This document shows, piece by piece, positions 12,220-23,900 of a stretch of DNA of 64,000 bases. The position numbers and the translations under genes were made by a program. Below the pieces are notes generated by a model. It was given only the letters and a program-made list of their open reading frames with translations. It was not told the origin of the DNA and searched no databases. How positions within the stretch are numbered: the stretch's first letter is position 1; every line of letters starts with the position of its first letter. The DNA is from Gracilariopsis chorda (Eukaryota > Rhodophyta > Florideophyceae > Gracilariales > Gracilariaceae). The stretch spans positions 124,001-188,000 of the forward strand of contig NBIV01000026.1 in NCBI GenBank assembly GCA_003194525.1, given 5' to 3'.

Positions 12220-13400
12220 GGCATGCTCTGCACGCAGGCGTTTCATGCCTGCGTGCAGAGCACCCCGCCACCTCTACATGCATTCTATTGAGCCTTTTAT
12301 GGCCATGGCATGCTCTGTACAAAGACGTTTTACTTTACAGTGCAGAGCACCCAACGGACTCTGCACGCAGACTATAGAGGCTGCTGTGGTAATGGAGTGC
12401 CTTGATTACGAACTTGTAGAGCATTTCTCTGTGAACGGAAGGAGAATAGTCGCAGTTTTTTCCGTTATGCATGAAATCGTCGCGCAGAGCACAGTGTCGC
12501 ATAGTTTTCTTGCACGGAGCCTCATTGGGAGCAAAATAGCGTGCTTCTCTTACGCAATAAGCGGTGCTGTCTTCGGGAAGTGAAATCGTCGCGTGCAGCA
12601 TTGTGGCGCATATCTTCGTCGCGTAGAGCATTTCTGTGCGGAACGTCATTTAACAGCAACAATTCGTGCTGCTTTTATGATGCGGAGGAGTATAGACGTG
12701 CTCGCAAGTAAATGAATGAATACTAATGTGGTGCGAATTAAAATGCGTACAGTACCCACAGCAGAGTAATAGGGGAGTGCTCCACACACGAATGGCATTG
12801 AACGCTTTAGTGTACCGTGAAATTGCATTGGTGTGCATGACCATGGTTTAGTATAGCATGCAATGCCATTGGTGCACATCACCGTTGAGAAATGGTAATT
12901 AAAACGGACATGTGTACTGCACTGCAACGGCTTGGCTACTGTAGTGTAACGGACAGGCTACTGTAGAGTAACAGACAGGCTACTTTAGTGTAACGGACAG
13001 GCTACTGTAGGTAAACGGCTACGTTACTATGGCCTGCACCGGGCATGAGGTGGAAACGTGTAGCATAATGTGATGCAAGATTTCTTTTGGATCGCAAAAA
13101 GTTACACGTTTCCACTTGGAAGTCTCCTTGCCAATTTTGCTGCCATTGAGTGAGCGTTTTCTGACAGACAGACACACAAACACACAGTCATTGTCTTTAT
13201 TATATCAGACAAGTGGCTCCATTGCGTGCTTCGCACGCGTTAAGGAGTAAAAGAAGCATAAGAGTGAAAGGAGTATTTGGGTAGCGTGTTTTGGGTAGTT
13301 TGTTTGTAGAATGCAAGAAGTTTTGGGGAGTAAGATGGGAGAAGAAAAGAAAAAAATGAAAGAAAAAAGAAGACGTTTACTTAAAGCTATCAAGTTCTTC
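12220..13400 (-). mobile_element. Helitron 3' module following the helicase
   Basis: Downstream of the helicase stop on the minus strand, this 1.2-kb stretch is shared with the tandem units at 32.3-37.0 kb. In plus-strand order it has a long hairpin (12224-12262), a TCG/GCG-rich block, a gaggagtatagacgtg block, hairpins containing CGCTTTAGTGTA, the block TAATTAAAACGG, several CTACTGTAGTGTAACGG repeats, a GGTGGAAACGTGT block, an ACAGACAGACAC microsatellite and the GCGTGC-TTC-GCACGC hairpin at 13224-13238. I infer it is the 3' untranslated and terminal region of the element. The exact CTRR terminus was not identified. Confidence 0.6.
12224..12262. repeat. Long hairpin, Helitron 3' module
   Basis: Arms TGCTCTGCACGCAGGCG and TGCCTGCGTGCAGAGCA enclose the loop TTTCA. 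Sixteen of seventeen pairs are Watson-Crick and one is G-T. Relative to the copy at 35346, an internal G-C pair has become A-T, a compensatory change that keeps the stem. Confidence 0.75.
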
Positions 13401-14930
13401 TACGAAAGAATTTTGGGGTACAATACATTATTGGTAGATATGCTACCGGAAGGGAGACAGGCCACGATGTTGGACGGGTTGGTGGTCCGAGAAAAAACGA
13501 CGTACAGCTGGCCATGCGTGAAACAGCCATCACGCAGATCCAGTCCGATGTGACCACTATACGACTGACCCTGTCCCTTATTGGTAGTGATGGCAAAACA
13601 GACACGTACTGGGAACTGGGTGCGAGTGAAGTTGGGAACTGGAAAATTGTCGTCTCCAGGTCCATAGGGCATTCACGGCAAGCATAGTGCATTGCCATGA
13701 TTTACCCCAGAAGCGAGTCGAAGGAACAGTACGTTGCTTTGCATACCTTCTACGGTATAGATGGAACCATTGACGTGGCCGTTTGAGGGATCCAAGTTGC
13801 GAAGGAGCATAACCACCAAGCAATTTTTTTAGTTTCAGGCGGTGGTCCGTAAGCGCTGACCCGGCACTCAGAGTGTTGAGCATCTTGACAGGGTACCACA
13901 GCGCAGCACCGTCCTCTGCGCTCACCTTGTCCGCACTGAGGTACGTGCGATACGCTCCAGGTATCATTTGGCCTACATAGTCGTTGAGATCTGGTAGGCG
14001 ATAGTTTCGTGCGGTTATAATCACCGTTGACGTTAGCCAATACACATCTATGTACCTCTGAGCGATACCATGAAAGACCTTACGGTCCATGGTGCAGAAC
14101 GACTCCACACATTGTACAGACTCTGGCAGGGTGAAGGGGTGCTTTGGCGGGACAGTGTCTGGCAGTCTGCTCTCTCCAATCTGCAAGAGCGTGTTTGGAC
14201 ACTGCAGTGCCTCCTTTGTCGCTGTCGGGTCTCGACAGAGCGCAGAAAGCCGCATGTTGTCAGTCAATCTGAAGGTGCAAAACTGAGAGAAGAGACTTGA
14301 GCATTTGATGCATGCGTTGACGATCACTGATCGAGAGCCGCCACGAACAACGGGGAGAATCTGCCGAAAGTCGCCAGAAAGCAATACGAACTTGCCTCCA
14401 CAGAGGAGCTGCGAGCGCGTTATGTCACGGAGAGTGCGGTCTATGGCTTCGACGCAGAAGCAATGACAAATTACGATCTCGTCCTAGATAATGAGGTCGA
14501 CGTTCTTCATCCGATTGGCCAGGTGCGAGTTGACCGGGATGTTGCACGTGCTCTCAGTGGGGGCTGGGATGGGAATCCTGAACACGGATTGGGCCGTCCG
14601 ACCGCCCTCATGCAGTATGGCTGCTACAGCAGACGTGGCTACCGTAAGGACGGACTTGCCACGAAGGCGTAACGTGGCCTGAATTGCCTTGGAGAGGAAG
14701 GTCTTGCCGGTTCCACCCGGAGCATCCAAGAAGAAGACGCGAGTGGTTGGCTGCGTTGCTGTAGAAGGACCACCAAGACCCTGCAAGCTCTCCGCAGACA
14801 CGCCAGGAAGGATGGCCCCCACGACGGTATTGAACGCCAGACGCTGAGGCTCATTCAATAGAGGGAGGGCAGCTTACACAGTGTCGTTCAGCTCAGACTG
14901 GATTTCCTGCGGAGATCGAGCTGGAGCGCG
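13400..14930 (-). pseudogene. Helitron PIF1-type helicase domain (broken)
   Basis: Read from 14858 downward on the minus strand: LLNEPQRLAFNTVV, then FFLDAPGGTGKTFLSKA (Walker A GGTGKT), DLII-stop-DEI (Walker B, with TAG where Trp is usual), LLSGDFRQILPVV, and LTDNMR. After a frame change comes FPVRVCFAITTNKGQGQS with HGQLYVVFSRT (motifs V-VI), ending NNVLYPKIL, the typical Helitron helicase C-terminus. Upstream, 14930-14870 codes for QEIQSELNDTV with an in-frame TAA. Helicase activity would unwind DNA during rolling-circle transposition. The gene is dead from at least two stops and one frameshift. It is the downstream half of the Rep-helicase protein whose Rep half lies at 28.3-31.6 kb. Confidence 0.88.
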
Positions 14931-14933
14931 CGC

Positions 14934-14943
14934 CCTAGTGGAC
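14934..14943 (+). repeat. Left terminal inverted repeat of the DNA transposon
   Basis: CCTAGTGGAC, matching the reverse complement of 28305-28314 at nine of ten positions. GCGC precedes it. Including neighbouring GC bases the symmetry reaches 14 bp, but the extra part is the target sequence. Confidence 0.7.
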
Positions 14944-14949
14944 ATTATT

Positions 14950-15120
14950 TCTGTTTTTGGTCGTGTTTTGCCAGTGTATGACACCACTTATTGGTCAGCT
15001 TTTGGCAGAATGCTGGCCGATATTTGGAAGCTAGAGGTGTACGCCAGCACCGCCAAATTGGTGGCCAAAATGGAGCCAATGAATGTCCAATAGTGGGCAC
15101 AGGGGTCAAGTGTGTTCCAA
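14950..15120. repeat. Left subterminal TTGGC/GCCAA-rich region
   Basis: Short motifs of the type TTGGC, TTGGTGGCC, CTGGCC and GCCAA occur every 10-25 bases in both orientations. CACTA-type elements usually have arrays of short transposase-binding repeats just inside their TIRs. The same motif enrichment is seen inside the right end at 28083-28304. Confidence 0.5.
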
Positions 15121-15326
15121 TTACGGGAAAATGACCCCGCTTTTTGTGGCCAGGTCTACCGTTTCTATTATACTTGTGGCATCATAGAAGTGCTAATTTT
15201 GCATTTTGGATGTCCAATCACAGTTTGATATGGCACGTATATATTTCGTACTGGTGCCCATTGTACCATTTGTATCACACCTCAAACGCTGTATTTGTAC
15301 TCCACACTCCAGCGCTTTACACTGTT

Positions 15327-18300
15327 CTATCTGCGCACTCCTGACAGGATGCGGTCTAGGCCATCCGGGGACGGCCACCCTTCCTCAAAAATGCGGTGGG
15401 CTTTTGCGCACGGGTCGATGAAAAACAGCCTCGTCCCTCGCGCAACTCCACCGTATGAGTCAGCTGGGTACGTGTGAGTTGTAACGCCGATCGGGTCGAG
15501 AAGAATTGAAATGTCCTCAACAGTTACTTGACCAAAAGGCCGCCCATGTGGTGCGTAAACCTGGTTGAGATGCGTCTTGCGCAAGTCTCGTCCCCATTCT
15601 CCCGCGAAGAGAGAGCGCCTCTGTATTCCCACAGGAAACTCGAAAGCGTACTTGAACAGCAACCTCACTCTACCGTAGTAGGCGTCCCGCCCATTGCGAC
15701 GAGTTGCAGAAGCATACTGTGCTGAACAGAAGAAATCTGACCTTTTCGCTCCATCCCGTTTCGTGTCCAATGCTCCCACCTCGTGCAAGCGATCATCTCA
15801 AGGCACTAAAGCGTGGCGGTACACCTCAATCATATCTCCACTGATACAGCTTGAGGCAGCCCCTGCTGCAACATTTTCAGAACGTGTAACATAGTCGGCG
15901 AGCAGGCTCTTCAGGTTCAATCTCCGTAGAGTTGGACCATTCACGGACCAGGGACCCACGTAATGCAGCAGCGAGAAGGCCTCTTACACAAGTTCAGTTT
16001 CCTCGACATCCGAATCATTTCCTGAGGATGTGCTATGACCTTCGGCGAAACCCTCCTTGAAGAATAGTTTGTAGCTTTCAAGGATTTTGGCATTCTCGGT
16101 GAGGGATTCCGCAGCAAGGTTTCGCGCGTTCAGGCGATGTTTCACCCAGCCCACGTATCTTTTCATCCACCATTGGCTGTAGTTCAGCGGTGGACCAAGG
16201 GCTTCAACGTTATCTGCAAGATGTAGTAGCTGGTGGAGTGGGTACTTGCAAATGCCGAGCCTTCGTGGGCTTTAGGGGTAGTAGTCCTGCTCCATGTGAT
16301 GCACAAATGCAACGGCGTGCCTCTTCATATCGAAAACATCTCTCTGAGAGAGAGCCGGCCTTCCACATAGATTGAAAAGCCACGAAAAGTGCTGTGCACC
16401 CTTCAGATACCTCACTGGCAAGAAGCCGTCGAGTACAATGAGACAGTAGTGAAGGATGAACTGCCTGCACTCGGATCCTTTCCAGCTAGCGTAGGTGGTC
16501 GTAATCCGTGGACGAGCTCCAAAAAGGCTATAGCAAGTGCCCTGTCCTAACACTAGAAGCTCCTCATCCACCAGTTTCCATCCCTCCTGAGACATGACAT
16601 ATTCTTGCTGCTCGCCGTGCAGGCGTGATAGGTGCAAATTTTCTCCTTTCCAGATCTCCATGAGATCGCGCGTAATGTTCATCCTTTCATGCATTATATC
16701 GATTGAAAACGATTTGTAGGGGATGAGCGTTGGAAGTCCAAGGAGTTCCGTCTTCCACTTAATTCCATGAGCCCTTGAAATGCGCCTCCGTTCTGCCTTG
16801 CTAATCCGAGTCTCTACGTCAAGCAGCCCCAGCACGCGCTTTATCACAGCCGAAGACCTCTTTCCCGGGTCATGGAGTTGGTATCAAGGTACAATTCGCA
16901 TCCTTCCGTTCAGATGTTGTCGAATCTTGGATGGGTAATAGTACCGATTTGAACTGGGCAGGAGGGTACCTTCCAAGTCACAGAAGCGACACGGTAATTT
17001 TCCGGACGCACCCGTCGTGCCAGACATCTTCGCCACGGCTGGTTAGTCGCCAGAAAACAATAAAACGTGAACACGAACCCTTCGTTTTTGCCCATCATGG
17101 AAAACTAGCTCTGTCCCCCCTTTCTTTTTAATGGAATTCAGCTCATCTATGATAGGAATGAGAAACGTGTCGAGTCGCTTAGGCTCCTTTGGACCTTTGA
17201 TGAAGCCGAGAGGTACTCCTTTTCGCATCAAAAAGCGTTTGCGCGGGTGAAGGTTGAGAAGGAGGGCGCTGATCGGCCAGCAGTCGTAGCGACCATTCTC
17301 GAATATCTGGAAACCGTCGGTAGATATGGAAATAAACACGTCCCATTTGAGAGCTTCGGCACCTCCCAACTGGATCTCCACATCTTTGTAGACAGAGCCA
17401 TCAAATAAATCTGTGTAGAAACAACCTGACTGGACCGGTGTGGTCCATTGCTTGTGTCAGTATTCGAAAAGCTGCTCACAAGACAACGCGTCCGCCACCC
17501 AGCTCGTGACCCTCGGCAATAAAGGTATGTAATCGAACATTGTCCTCTCCAGCGGCAGCTTCTCAGCAATGCAAACTTCGCAAAGAGCAGCCCGGCTCGT
17601 TGCATCACTATGACGGAAGAGCAAATGATTGCTGCAGCACCTGAAATGCTAGGTTTCCAGCTGGCTATACTTCACTAAGTTTCTCGTAGCCGTCTTCCAG
17701 GCCAGGTAGTGCATGCTTCTATGTCCACCGAGAGTTCCTTTCATGCCATATATTATCTTGTATATTCTCTGCATCGCAGTTTCTTTCAGAGAAAACTCAA
17801 CGCATGGCTGGAGAAGATCCCTGTGACGTGAGCAAAAGGACCGAAAACGATCCAAAGCTGCTCTTTGGAAACCGGGAGGAGACGGACCAACATTGTCGGT
17901 TGAAATGACCACAGAAGATCGTGAGAGCGTCCTCTGATGATCGGCAGGATTAGGTTTCCTCTTTGATGCGATTAGATCCAGCGACACTGTGTCCATACAA
18001 TCGCCATCGCGGAATACGCCCGAATTAGCCGGCGATTGTGTGGCTGTCTGTCTGCCTGCAGAAAAAGAAAGAATTGAGAATCAACGGTGCCGAACACGCA
18101 TCATCTCGGCTACCTCCAGGACCCTGTGGGGCATCCGCGGTCCAGTGATCGATTGGTTCATGCCCGTCATTGCCGTTTGTGACGGTCTGGATGCATAGTC
18201 GGGAAGGAATGGCAGTGTCTGCGACAAGCTCTGCAGCCTCTCGTGGCTCTTCAACATGTCCGTCGCATGGGTCATCCCCTCGTACACTACAACCTTCATA

Positions 18301-18642
18301 AAAATTGCAAACTTGCTCATCGTTGTACTACTCTTCTTGAGCATCACCCTCTTCAGTAGAAATTTGTTGTGGTTTGGATAATAGCAGTGCCTTGTACTTG
18401 TTCCTCTCTATCTCTGAACGCTCTTCAGAGAAATGAGCTCCAAAGCCGAGCAGTTGCAATCCAAGTCTGGCTCGCTCCTGGTTTGCAATTCTTTTGTGCC
18501 GTTTCATTGTAGCGTGGCTCACCCTTTTGCCAGGAGGACGACATCGGCATCTGTATTCGGTGAGGCAAATATAGCCTCCTGCATTGAGAGGTGACATCGT
18601 GTTGGAAACGATCGTTTCGTGGTCGATCGCATGCCCTCCCAA
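15327..18642 (-). pseudogene. CACTA/Plavaka (tnp2 family) transposase, broken
   Basis: Reading down the minus strand: a zinc-binding-like start (CRCRPPGKRVSHATMKRH, 18.5 kb); MFDYIPLLPRVTSWVADAL and FYTDLFDGSVYKDVE (17.5-17.4 kb); DVFISISTDGFQIFENGRYD and CWPISALLLNLHPRKRF (17.3 kb), which carries the first catalytic Asp in STDG; FIKGPKEPKRLDTFLIPIIDEL; then SGD-stop-PAVAKMSGTTGAS and KLPCRFCDLEGTL (17.05-16.95 kb). Next come FSIDIMHERMNITRDLMEIW and SWKGSECRQFILHYCLIVLDG (16.7-16.4 kb). A C-terminal part ends near 15327 with AYYGRVRLLFKYAF. This block order is that of tnp2 transposases, which cut and paste DNA. In-frame TAA stops at the GD motif and before HKQW, plus frame changes, show it is inactive. 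Confidence 0.85.
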
Positions 18643-18903
18643 AGAAGTTGAGAAATAAACATGTTTCCGTCAGTACTTGCTTATTATGGCGGAGCTTCCC
18701 AGAACTCAAAGGGTACCAACAGACAGCCTGTACTTTTCGCTTCAGTAATCGAAGCGAAAAGGATTTTCGCGGGGCGCCCTTGATACATCTCATCTCGTTC
18801 AAAGTACTCTTCCCTTTCCATAAATACTCCGTAGTCTTTCTACACCCTTCTTCGTCTGAAATCTAGTCCTTCTGGGATCATCCGCCATTCAAGTTCTCTC
18901 GCG
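18643..18903. promoter_or_regulatory. Divergent intergenic region of the transposon
   Basis: This 260-bp gap separates the transposase (minus) from the accessory frame (plus), so it should hold both promoters if the two genes were expressed. No specific promoter motif is claimed. Confidence 0.3.
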
Positions 18904-19929
18904 ATGCCGCGCTCTTTCATCCCTCGTCCGATCCACCAGCAGAAAAAGATAGGTCTTCCAGAAGCAGAGAATGCTCTTCGCAACAAAAAGCGCAGGCGCA
19001 ATCCCTCCCGGTACGCCGATGCATTCGTGAAGGCACACAACGCACAAAATTTGAACAACCCTGAGAATCAGCTTCTTGCTTTCACCGACAACTGTGATGA
19101 CAGAGCGAGAAGTGAGCGAGCTTACCGTGCCTGCGACACACAACTACGACGATCACTGAGGGGAATGGACATATACGGCAAGCTCACATTCAATAAAGCG
19201 TGTCAGCAACATTGGGACAAGATGGATGAAGTAGTTACGGCGCTGAGGTCCAACCCCACGATGGCCGTTCTAGCACAAGGGGAGGATGACTGGCTGATCA
19301 AGCTTTGCATTTAATTGAAGATGGAAATCGCAAGCCGTACTTACCGCAAGAAAACGGCCGAGGGGAGGGCATGCTCTGGAAACCATTCCGGGGACATTCA
19401 AGATCTTCCAACGGGACGCACAGGAGACGACGAGCATGTGGAGGCAGTGAACCAATGTGTGCAGTCAGAACCTGTACGCTTCCAAAGCAGTTCTCCTCAG
19501 AATACCGGAACGTACCCGACTGAGCAGAATTTGAGGCCGAAGCGAATTGCGCTTTCTCCGAGGGGATCACGTGCAGCGCCGGTTGTACAGTATTGCCAAC
19601 CGGAGCAGTGGTCAAGTGATCACGTTTTAATGTCGGCGGCCGACGTACCCAGTATTTCTGGTTCGGCTTCTGCCGTCGTTCCAGACTTGAATGTTGCTGA
19701 CGCCGTCGTGATTGATCCGATTGCAGCCGTGCCTGCGCGCTCTACCACGCGCAAAAGGCAGTTGAGGAGAGCTCCAGGCATGGATGGGTCATCAGTGGGT
19801 GTTCGCCAGAGTGCAAAGCAGAGCCGCATTTTGGAGCTTACCCAAGAGATCAATAGACTGAAGGACACTGCTGACTGGAATATTCTACTCAGCTGCATGT
19901 GCAGCTGCGTCAGAAAGGGAAGCTGTTGA
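18904..19929 (+). pseudogene. Transposon accessory protein, interrupted by one stop
   Basis: Two same-frame stretches, 18904-19314 and 19315-19929, are separated only by a TAA at 19312-19314. The first part is basic (EAENALRNKKRRRNPSRYAD, then LTFNKACQQHWDKMDEVV). The second is Ser/Pro-rich with basic patches (STTRKRQLRRAPG) and ends in a short coiled-coil-like run (SRILELTQEINRLKD). I recognise no family. Position, divergent from the transposase and inside the same TIRs, suggests a second transposon protein, as CACTA elements often encode a DNA-binding partner. That role is inference. One stop would truncate it to 136 residues. Confidence 0.45.
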
Positions 19930-20469
19930 AAGGTTGGTCGGTGGTACGGGTCTGCAAACAAAGACATCTGCGAAAAATGAGAATTTTGCACATGAAGTTC
20001 CTGAGCAAGCATTGCAGCGTACGCGACTACAACAGCGAAATTCGGAGTAGAATCGTTTCATAAAGCTGTACGTACCTGCCTTATTGTAACTGTAGCGACA
20101 CGCTCCAGTACATCAAGTCCGTAAAGCTCTGTTTGCTACGCATTCCTCACAACGAAAAGACTTTCTGTGATTGCTTCAATCACCCCCACGGGCCGTATTT
20201 TGGAGAGTAAAAGATATGGGTGTGGGAGCGGTTAGCGATGCGGCACGGTAGACAAATATTTGCAGAGGTCAGTGCAAGGGTGATCAAATTTCGACGTTGC
20301 AACAGAGCAAGATGCGAACAGAAAAACTTACTGCAACCGCGCCTTCAGTAGCAACGAGTGCCAGTATTAAACGACTGACGGTGTTAAACGTAAACGGTCA
20401 TGTCCGTTAGAGTCGCCCTCAGCACCTGAATGTGGGGCATTTTGCAACATATGCTCGCGCATTGCGGCA

Positions 20470-20811
20470 TTGTCAAGATTTCCGTCGTCCTGGGGGCCAA
20501 ACAAGAAACGAGAGCGTCCACGCGACGATAAATTGCTTTGCCCCTGCACAGAGCTATTGGGGGCCAGACTATCGGAATTCATGGACCAAGATGAGGCTAT
20601 ACTTCTTGCGACGGAAGTATCTTGCGAAAAGCGTCAGCTGGCAAACAAATCCCTTCCTCTGAGCGAGCGAGCGCGTCTCTGCAAGAACGAAGAAAGCAGG
20701 GGCACCGGCATCTCGCTTTCACGTGGTGTGCCTGACGTCGAGCCCTCTTCGCTGGGGCGGAGCGAAATTAAAACGCTGACAGATCTCCAACGGACGCCAA
20801 GAACGGATTGA
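20470..20811 (+). CDS. Hypothetical protein, possibly LINE ORF1 relic
   Basis: An open frame of 113 codons, hydrophilic and charged, without recognised domain. Its stop overlaps by four bases the ATG of the following endonuclease-like frame at 20808, an arrangement common between ORF1 and ORF2 of LINE elements. This spacing is the only support for the suggestion; the peptide could equally be fortuitous. Confidence 0.25.
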   Translation: MSRFPSSWGPNKKRERPRDDKLLCPCTELLGARLSEFMDQDEAILLATEVSCEKRQLANKSLPLSERARLCKNEESRGTGISLSRGVPDVEPSSLGRSEIKTLTDLQRTPRTD

Positions 20812-20990
20812 AAGGTTCAAAATCGGAAAAACAGTCAACTATGCACATCTTACAGCTCAATTGCCACGGTCTTCTCGGTGCCGCGAAACGCGCAGAACTT
20901 TCGAAGAAAGCCCATGAAGGTCAAGTAGACCTCATATGCCTGCAAGAAACTGACGGCGCTCATCGATATATGCGCGATTCTCCGCATGCC
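20808..20990 (+). pseudogene. N-terminus of a LINE (APE-type) endonuclease
   Basis: The frame starting at 20808 gives MHILQLNCHGLLGA at residues 12-25 and VDLICLQETDGAHRY shortly after. These match the first two motifs of APE-type endonucleases of non-LTR retrotransposons (I-LQ-N-x-x-G-L; P-D-V-I-C-L-Q-E-T, with the catalytic Glu present). About 60 codons from the start the endonuclease similarity ends and the same open frame continues into ferlin-like sequence with no stop. The rest of the endonuclease and all of the reverse transcriptase are missing. Confidence 0.7.
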
Positions 20991-23900
20991 TCCGTTATTT
21001 GCGAAATTCAGTTGAGCGCACTTCAAATTGGCATTGGCACGGATATTGACGGTATCACACGGTCTGAAGTGCGTATACCTCTTCATGCACTCGGTTGTGA
21101 AAATTACCGTGCGGCCATCTTCCGCGCATCTGGTCGAATCACCCCGGTTGATAGTAGCAGTTACTCGTATCGGCAAATGCTTAGTCAGCTTCTAAATGGG
21201 GAATGGACGGTGCGTGTGAACGTCTTCGAGTTGAGAAACCTGCAAGGCGTGGACATTTCTGAAAGTTCTGATCGGTTTGTTTCTGCCACGGTGATGGTAA
21301 TCACCAAGAAAACGGGCCGTCAGAAGCAAATGCTCACTTGCATGGTCAATAAATTGCTCTTCTCCTCCAGCGTGCGCACCGGACTGGAGTTTGAAGATGA
21401 GAAAACTGTTATTGAAGTTATGGACTGGAGTTGCACCGACGCATCAAAGCAAATTGGCGTGTACACAGTTGATGCAAAGCGTATGATAGAGCTCCCTGCT
21501 CACGAAATGTACAGAAAGTGGTTTGCGCTCCAAGACCCCAGAGGAGGTAAGCGTCGTGCCGGTTTTATCAAGATGTCTATCACCGTCGTTCCCCCTGGAG
21601 GTTCACCCCCTTCCCATGACGACACTGAGGACAATGAAGAACTATCGGCCGGTAACTTGTTGAAGAGCAGCGTTCTTAAGACCCCAAAGATTTCATACCA
21701 GGACTGGGCTGTACATATCAGCATTGGGTGGACCAACATGCTTCCTAACTTGGTCAGTCCTGGGTACCGCGATGCTATCCGTGGGTATGCTTTTAACTAC
21801 TCTGGATGGAAGGATCATGAAACAGGAGTATTCATTGCTGAAGCGAAGGACGTGATTGACCCCAACGTTGGGAAGGCGTGCCAGGTATCACCGTAAAGAC
21901 GCGTGATATGGAATGAGGAGTATGTGCTGCCGTTTACTGTTATTAACGAGCGTGTGGCCCAAGAGGGAATCAGTTTGAAGCTGTATCACAAGGTCATGCC
22001 TCGTCTTCAAGATCCATTTAGAACTGACAAGCTGAAAGGGCAGGTGAACGTTTCCTTCGAAGAGCTTTTCAAGAACATGACGAATGCAGTTGTCCGAGGT
22101 GATCCTGCGGATGGCAAAGATGAAGGTGATCGCTTGAGGACCGTTGCACTGATGAAACCGCGTTACTACAACTTTTATGGCAAGACCCAGGGTGAGGCTG
22201 ATCAGTACGACAAAGGCGTTGCATTCCACGGCAGAGTGCTTAGCGGAGCTGGTGCAAAACCCAGAGAAGTTGTCGAGCCTTTTGTCAGGCCATGCCCTCC
22301 CCCGCCGCTAACCACTTTGCAGTTTTAAAAACTTGACTTTTGTGTTCTTCCCACTACAGAAGTGCCCCTCAAGGACGGGTGGTCTGTCCGTATCGATGGC
22401 TGCATCGGGCTTTATCACTTTGGCCAAACCCTCGAGAAGCCTACGATACAGAGAATCTGTGTCGAGTGGAAGCACCTTTCGGCCATTTCTATTCCAAACC
22501 TGCAGTTCCCGGAAGATGTTGAGCAGGTCCCGGACTTCTTCATCACTCGCTTTGCGAGAAAAGCGTCTACTGTTTCGGAGCTTGAGAAGCGTCGAGCAGA
22601 AAATCAAGAAGCGGTCTCTGAAGGAACTGGTAGGGGTGAAAATGATTCAGAATGGCAACCTAGCTCGTTCGTAAGACATCCTGCAAAGCATCTCATCTGC
22701 GTCCAACGAGATCCTAGATGGATGTTTACGGACTACGTGGAAACAATATTCTTGATGCAACTGACAACAGTGTCCCCGGCAGCATTTTTATGGTAGCCTC
22801 ACTGGCGCGTTACGATGCGACGAAGACTGGTTCCTACGTCTCCGATGCTGATGGAAAGTCTGTGAAACGTGATATTATCCCAGGGCCCGCCTCAAAGCGA
22901 AACAACAATGGTGATGGGATGCGGCCTGTACATGAACCTCTGACGACGGTCGATGCTACAAAGAAGGAAGCAGACCCAGAACTCTATCGCATTGCCACCG
23001 TTCCCAAGACATACACGTATTCGATTCGTCTCGTTGCCCAAAGATCCTATACACTCCACGCGCTCATCCGTCAAGGACGGAATCTACCTGCAGCTGATAA
23101 TGACGGTCTGTCAGACCCTCGATTCATGGTGGCGGTGGGAGACAAGAGCAGGACAGGGTCACTGCTTTGCCGTAGAACTATATCTACCCTATGGGAGGTA
23201 GCGGTAGAGATTCGAGATATCAACATGCGAGAGGGTCAGTGGAAACCGAATGTGAATGTACTCATATACAATGACGAAGACGGAGAGCCTTGGCCGATCA
23301 ATCATTCCATGCGCAGAGCTTGATACCTCGGAGCCATCTTTGCAGTATGCAAAATGTCTCCACGATATGAAGTTTTTGAGATACGCCGTTGGTAAGTTTT
23401 GGGTGGAAAGCGCCGTGTCGGCGGTGTCCATGAATCCTGAGAGGTCGAAGAAAGGTAATATTCTCCAACAACGCGCTTATGAAGGGAACTGCACTATTTT
23501 AGATGTTCTAGTCCTAGATACATGGATTCCAGAAGACCTTCGGCTTGCTCTTGCATTGAAAATATAGGTTTATGCGGATTATGATCACTCGGAAAGCACC
23601 GATGTCGTTGCAACAGCATGTGTTCCGCTTGAGAAGTGGCTGTGTGAGCATCATCGAAGGCAATTGACCGGCGAAAATCTTATTGATGATTCCTTTGGTA
23701 CAGATGCCCCAGTGCCCGAGCACTTGTGTGCCAGTGATCGCAGATACCACTTCAGACGAAATACGAAACTTGCAGGAAAAGAACCGATTGGGACAAAATC
23801 TTTGAGGCTCCATAAAGTGAAGTATCATGAACGCCGTGAAAAAAAGAACATGCTGGTGCTGCATGAGAACAGAGATGTTCTTCAAGTAGGATTTCTGAAG

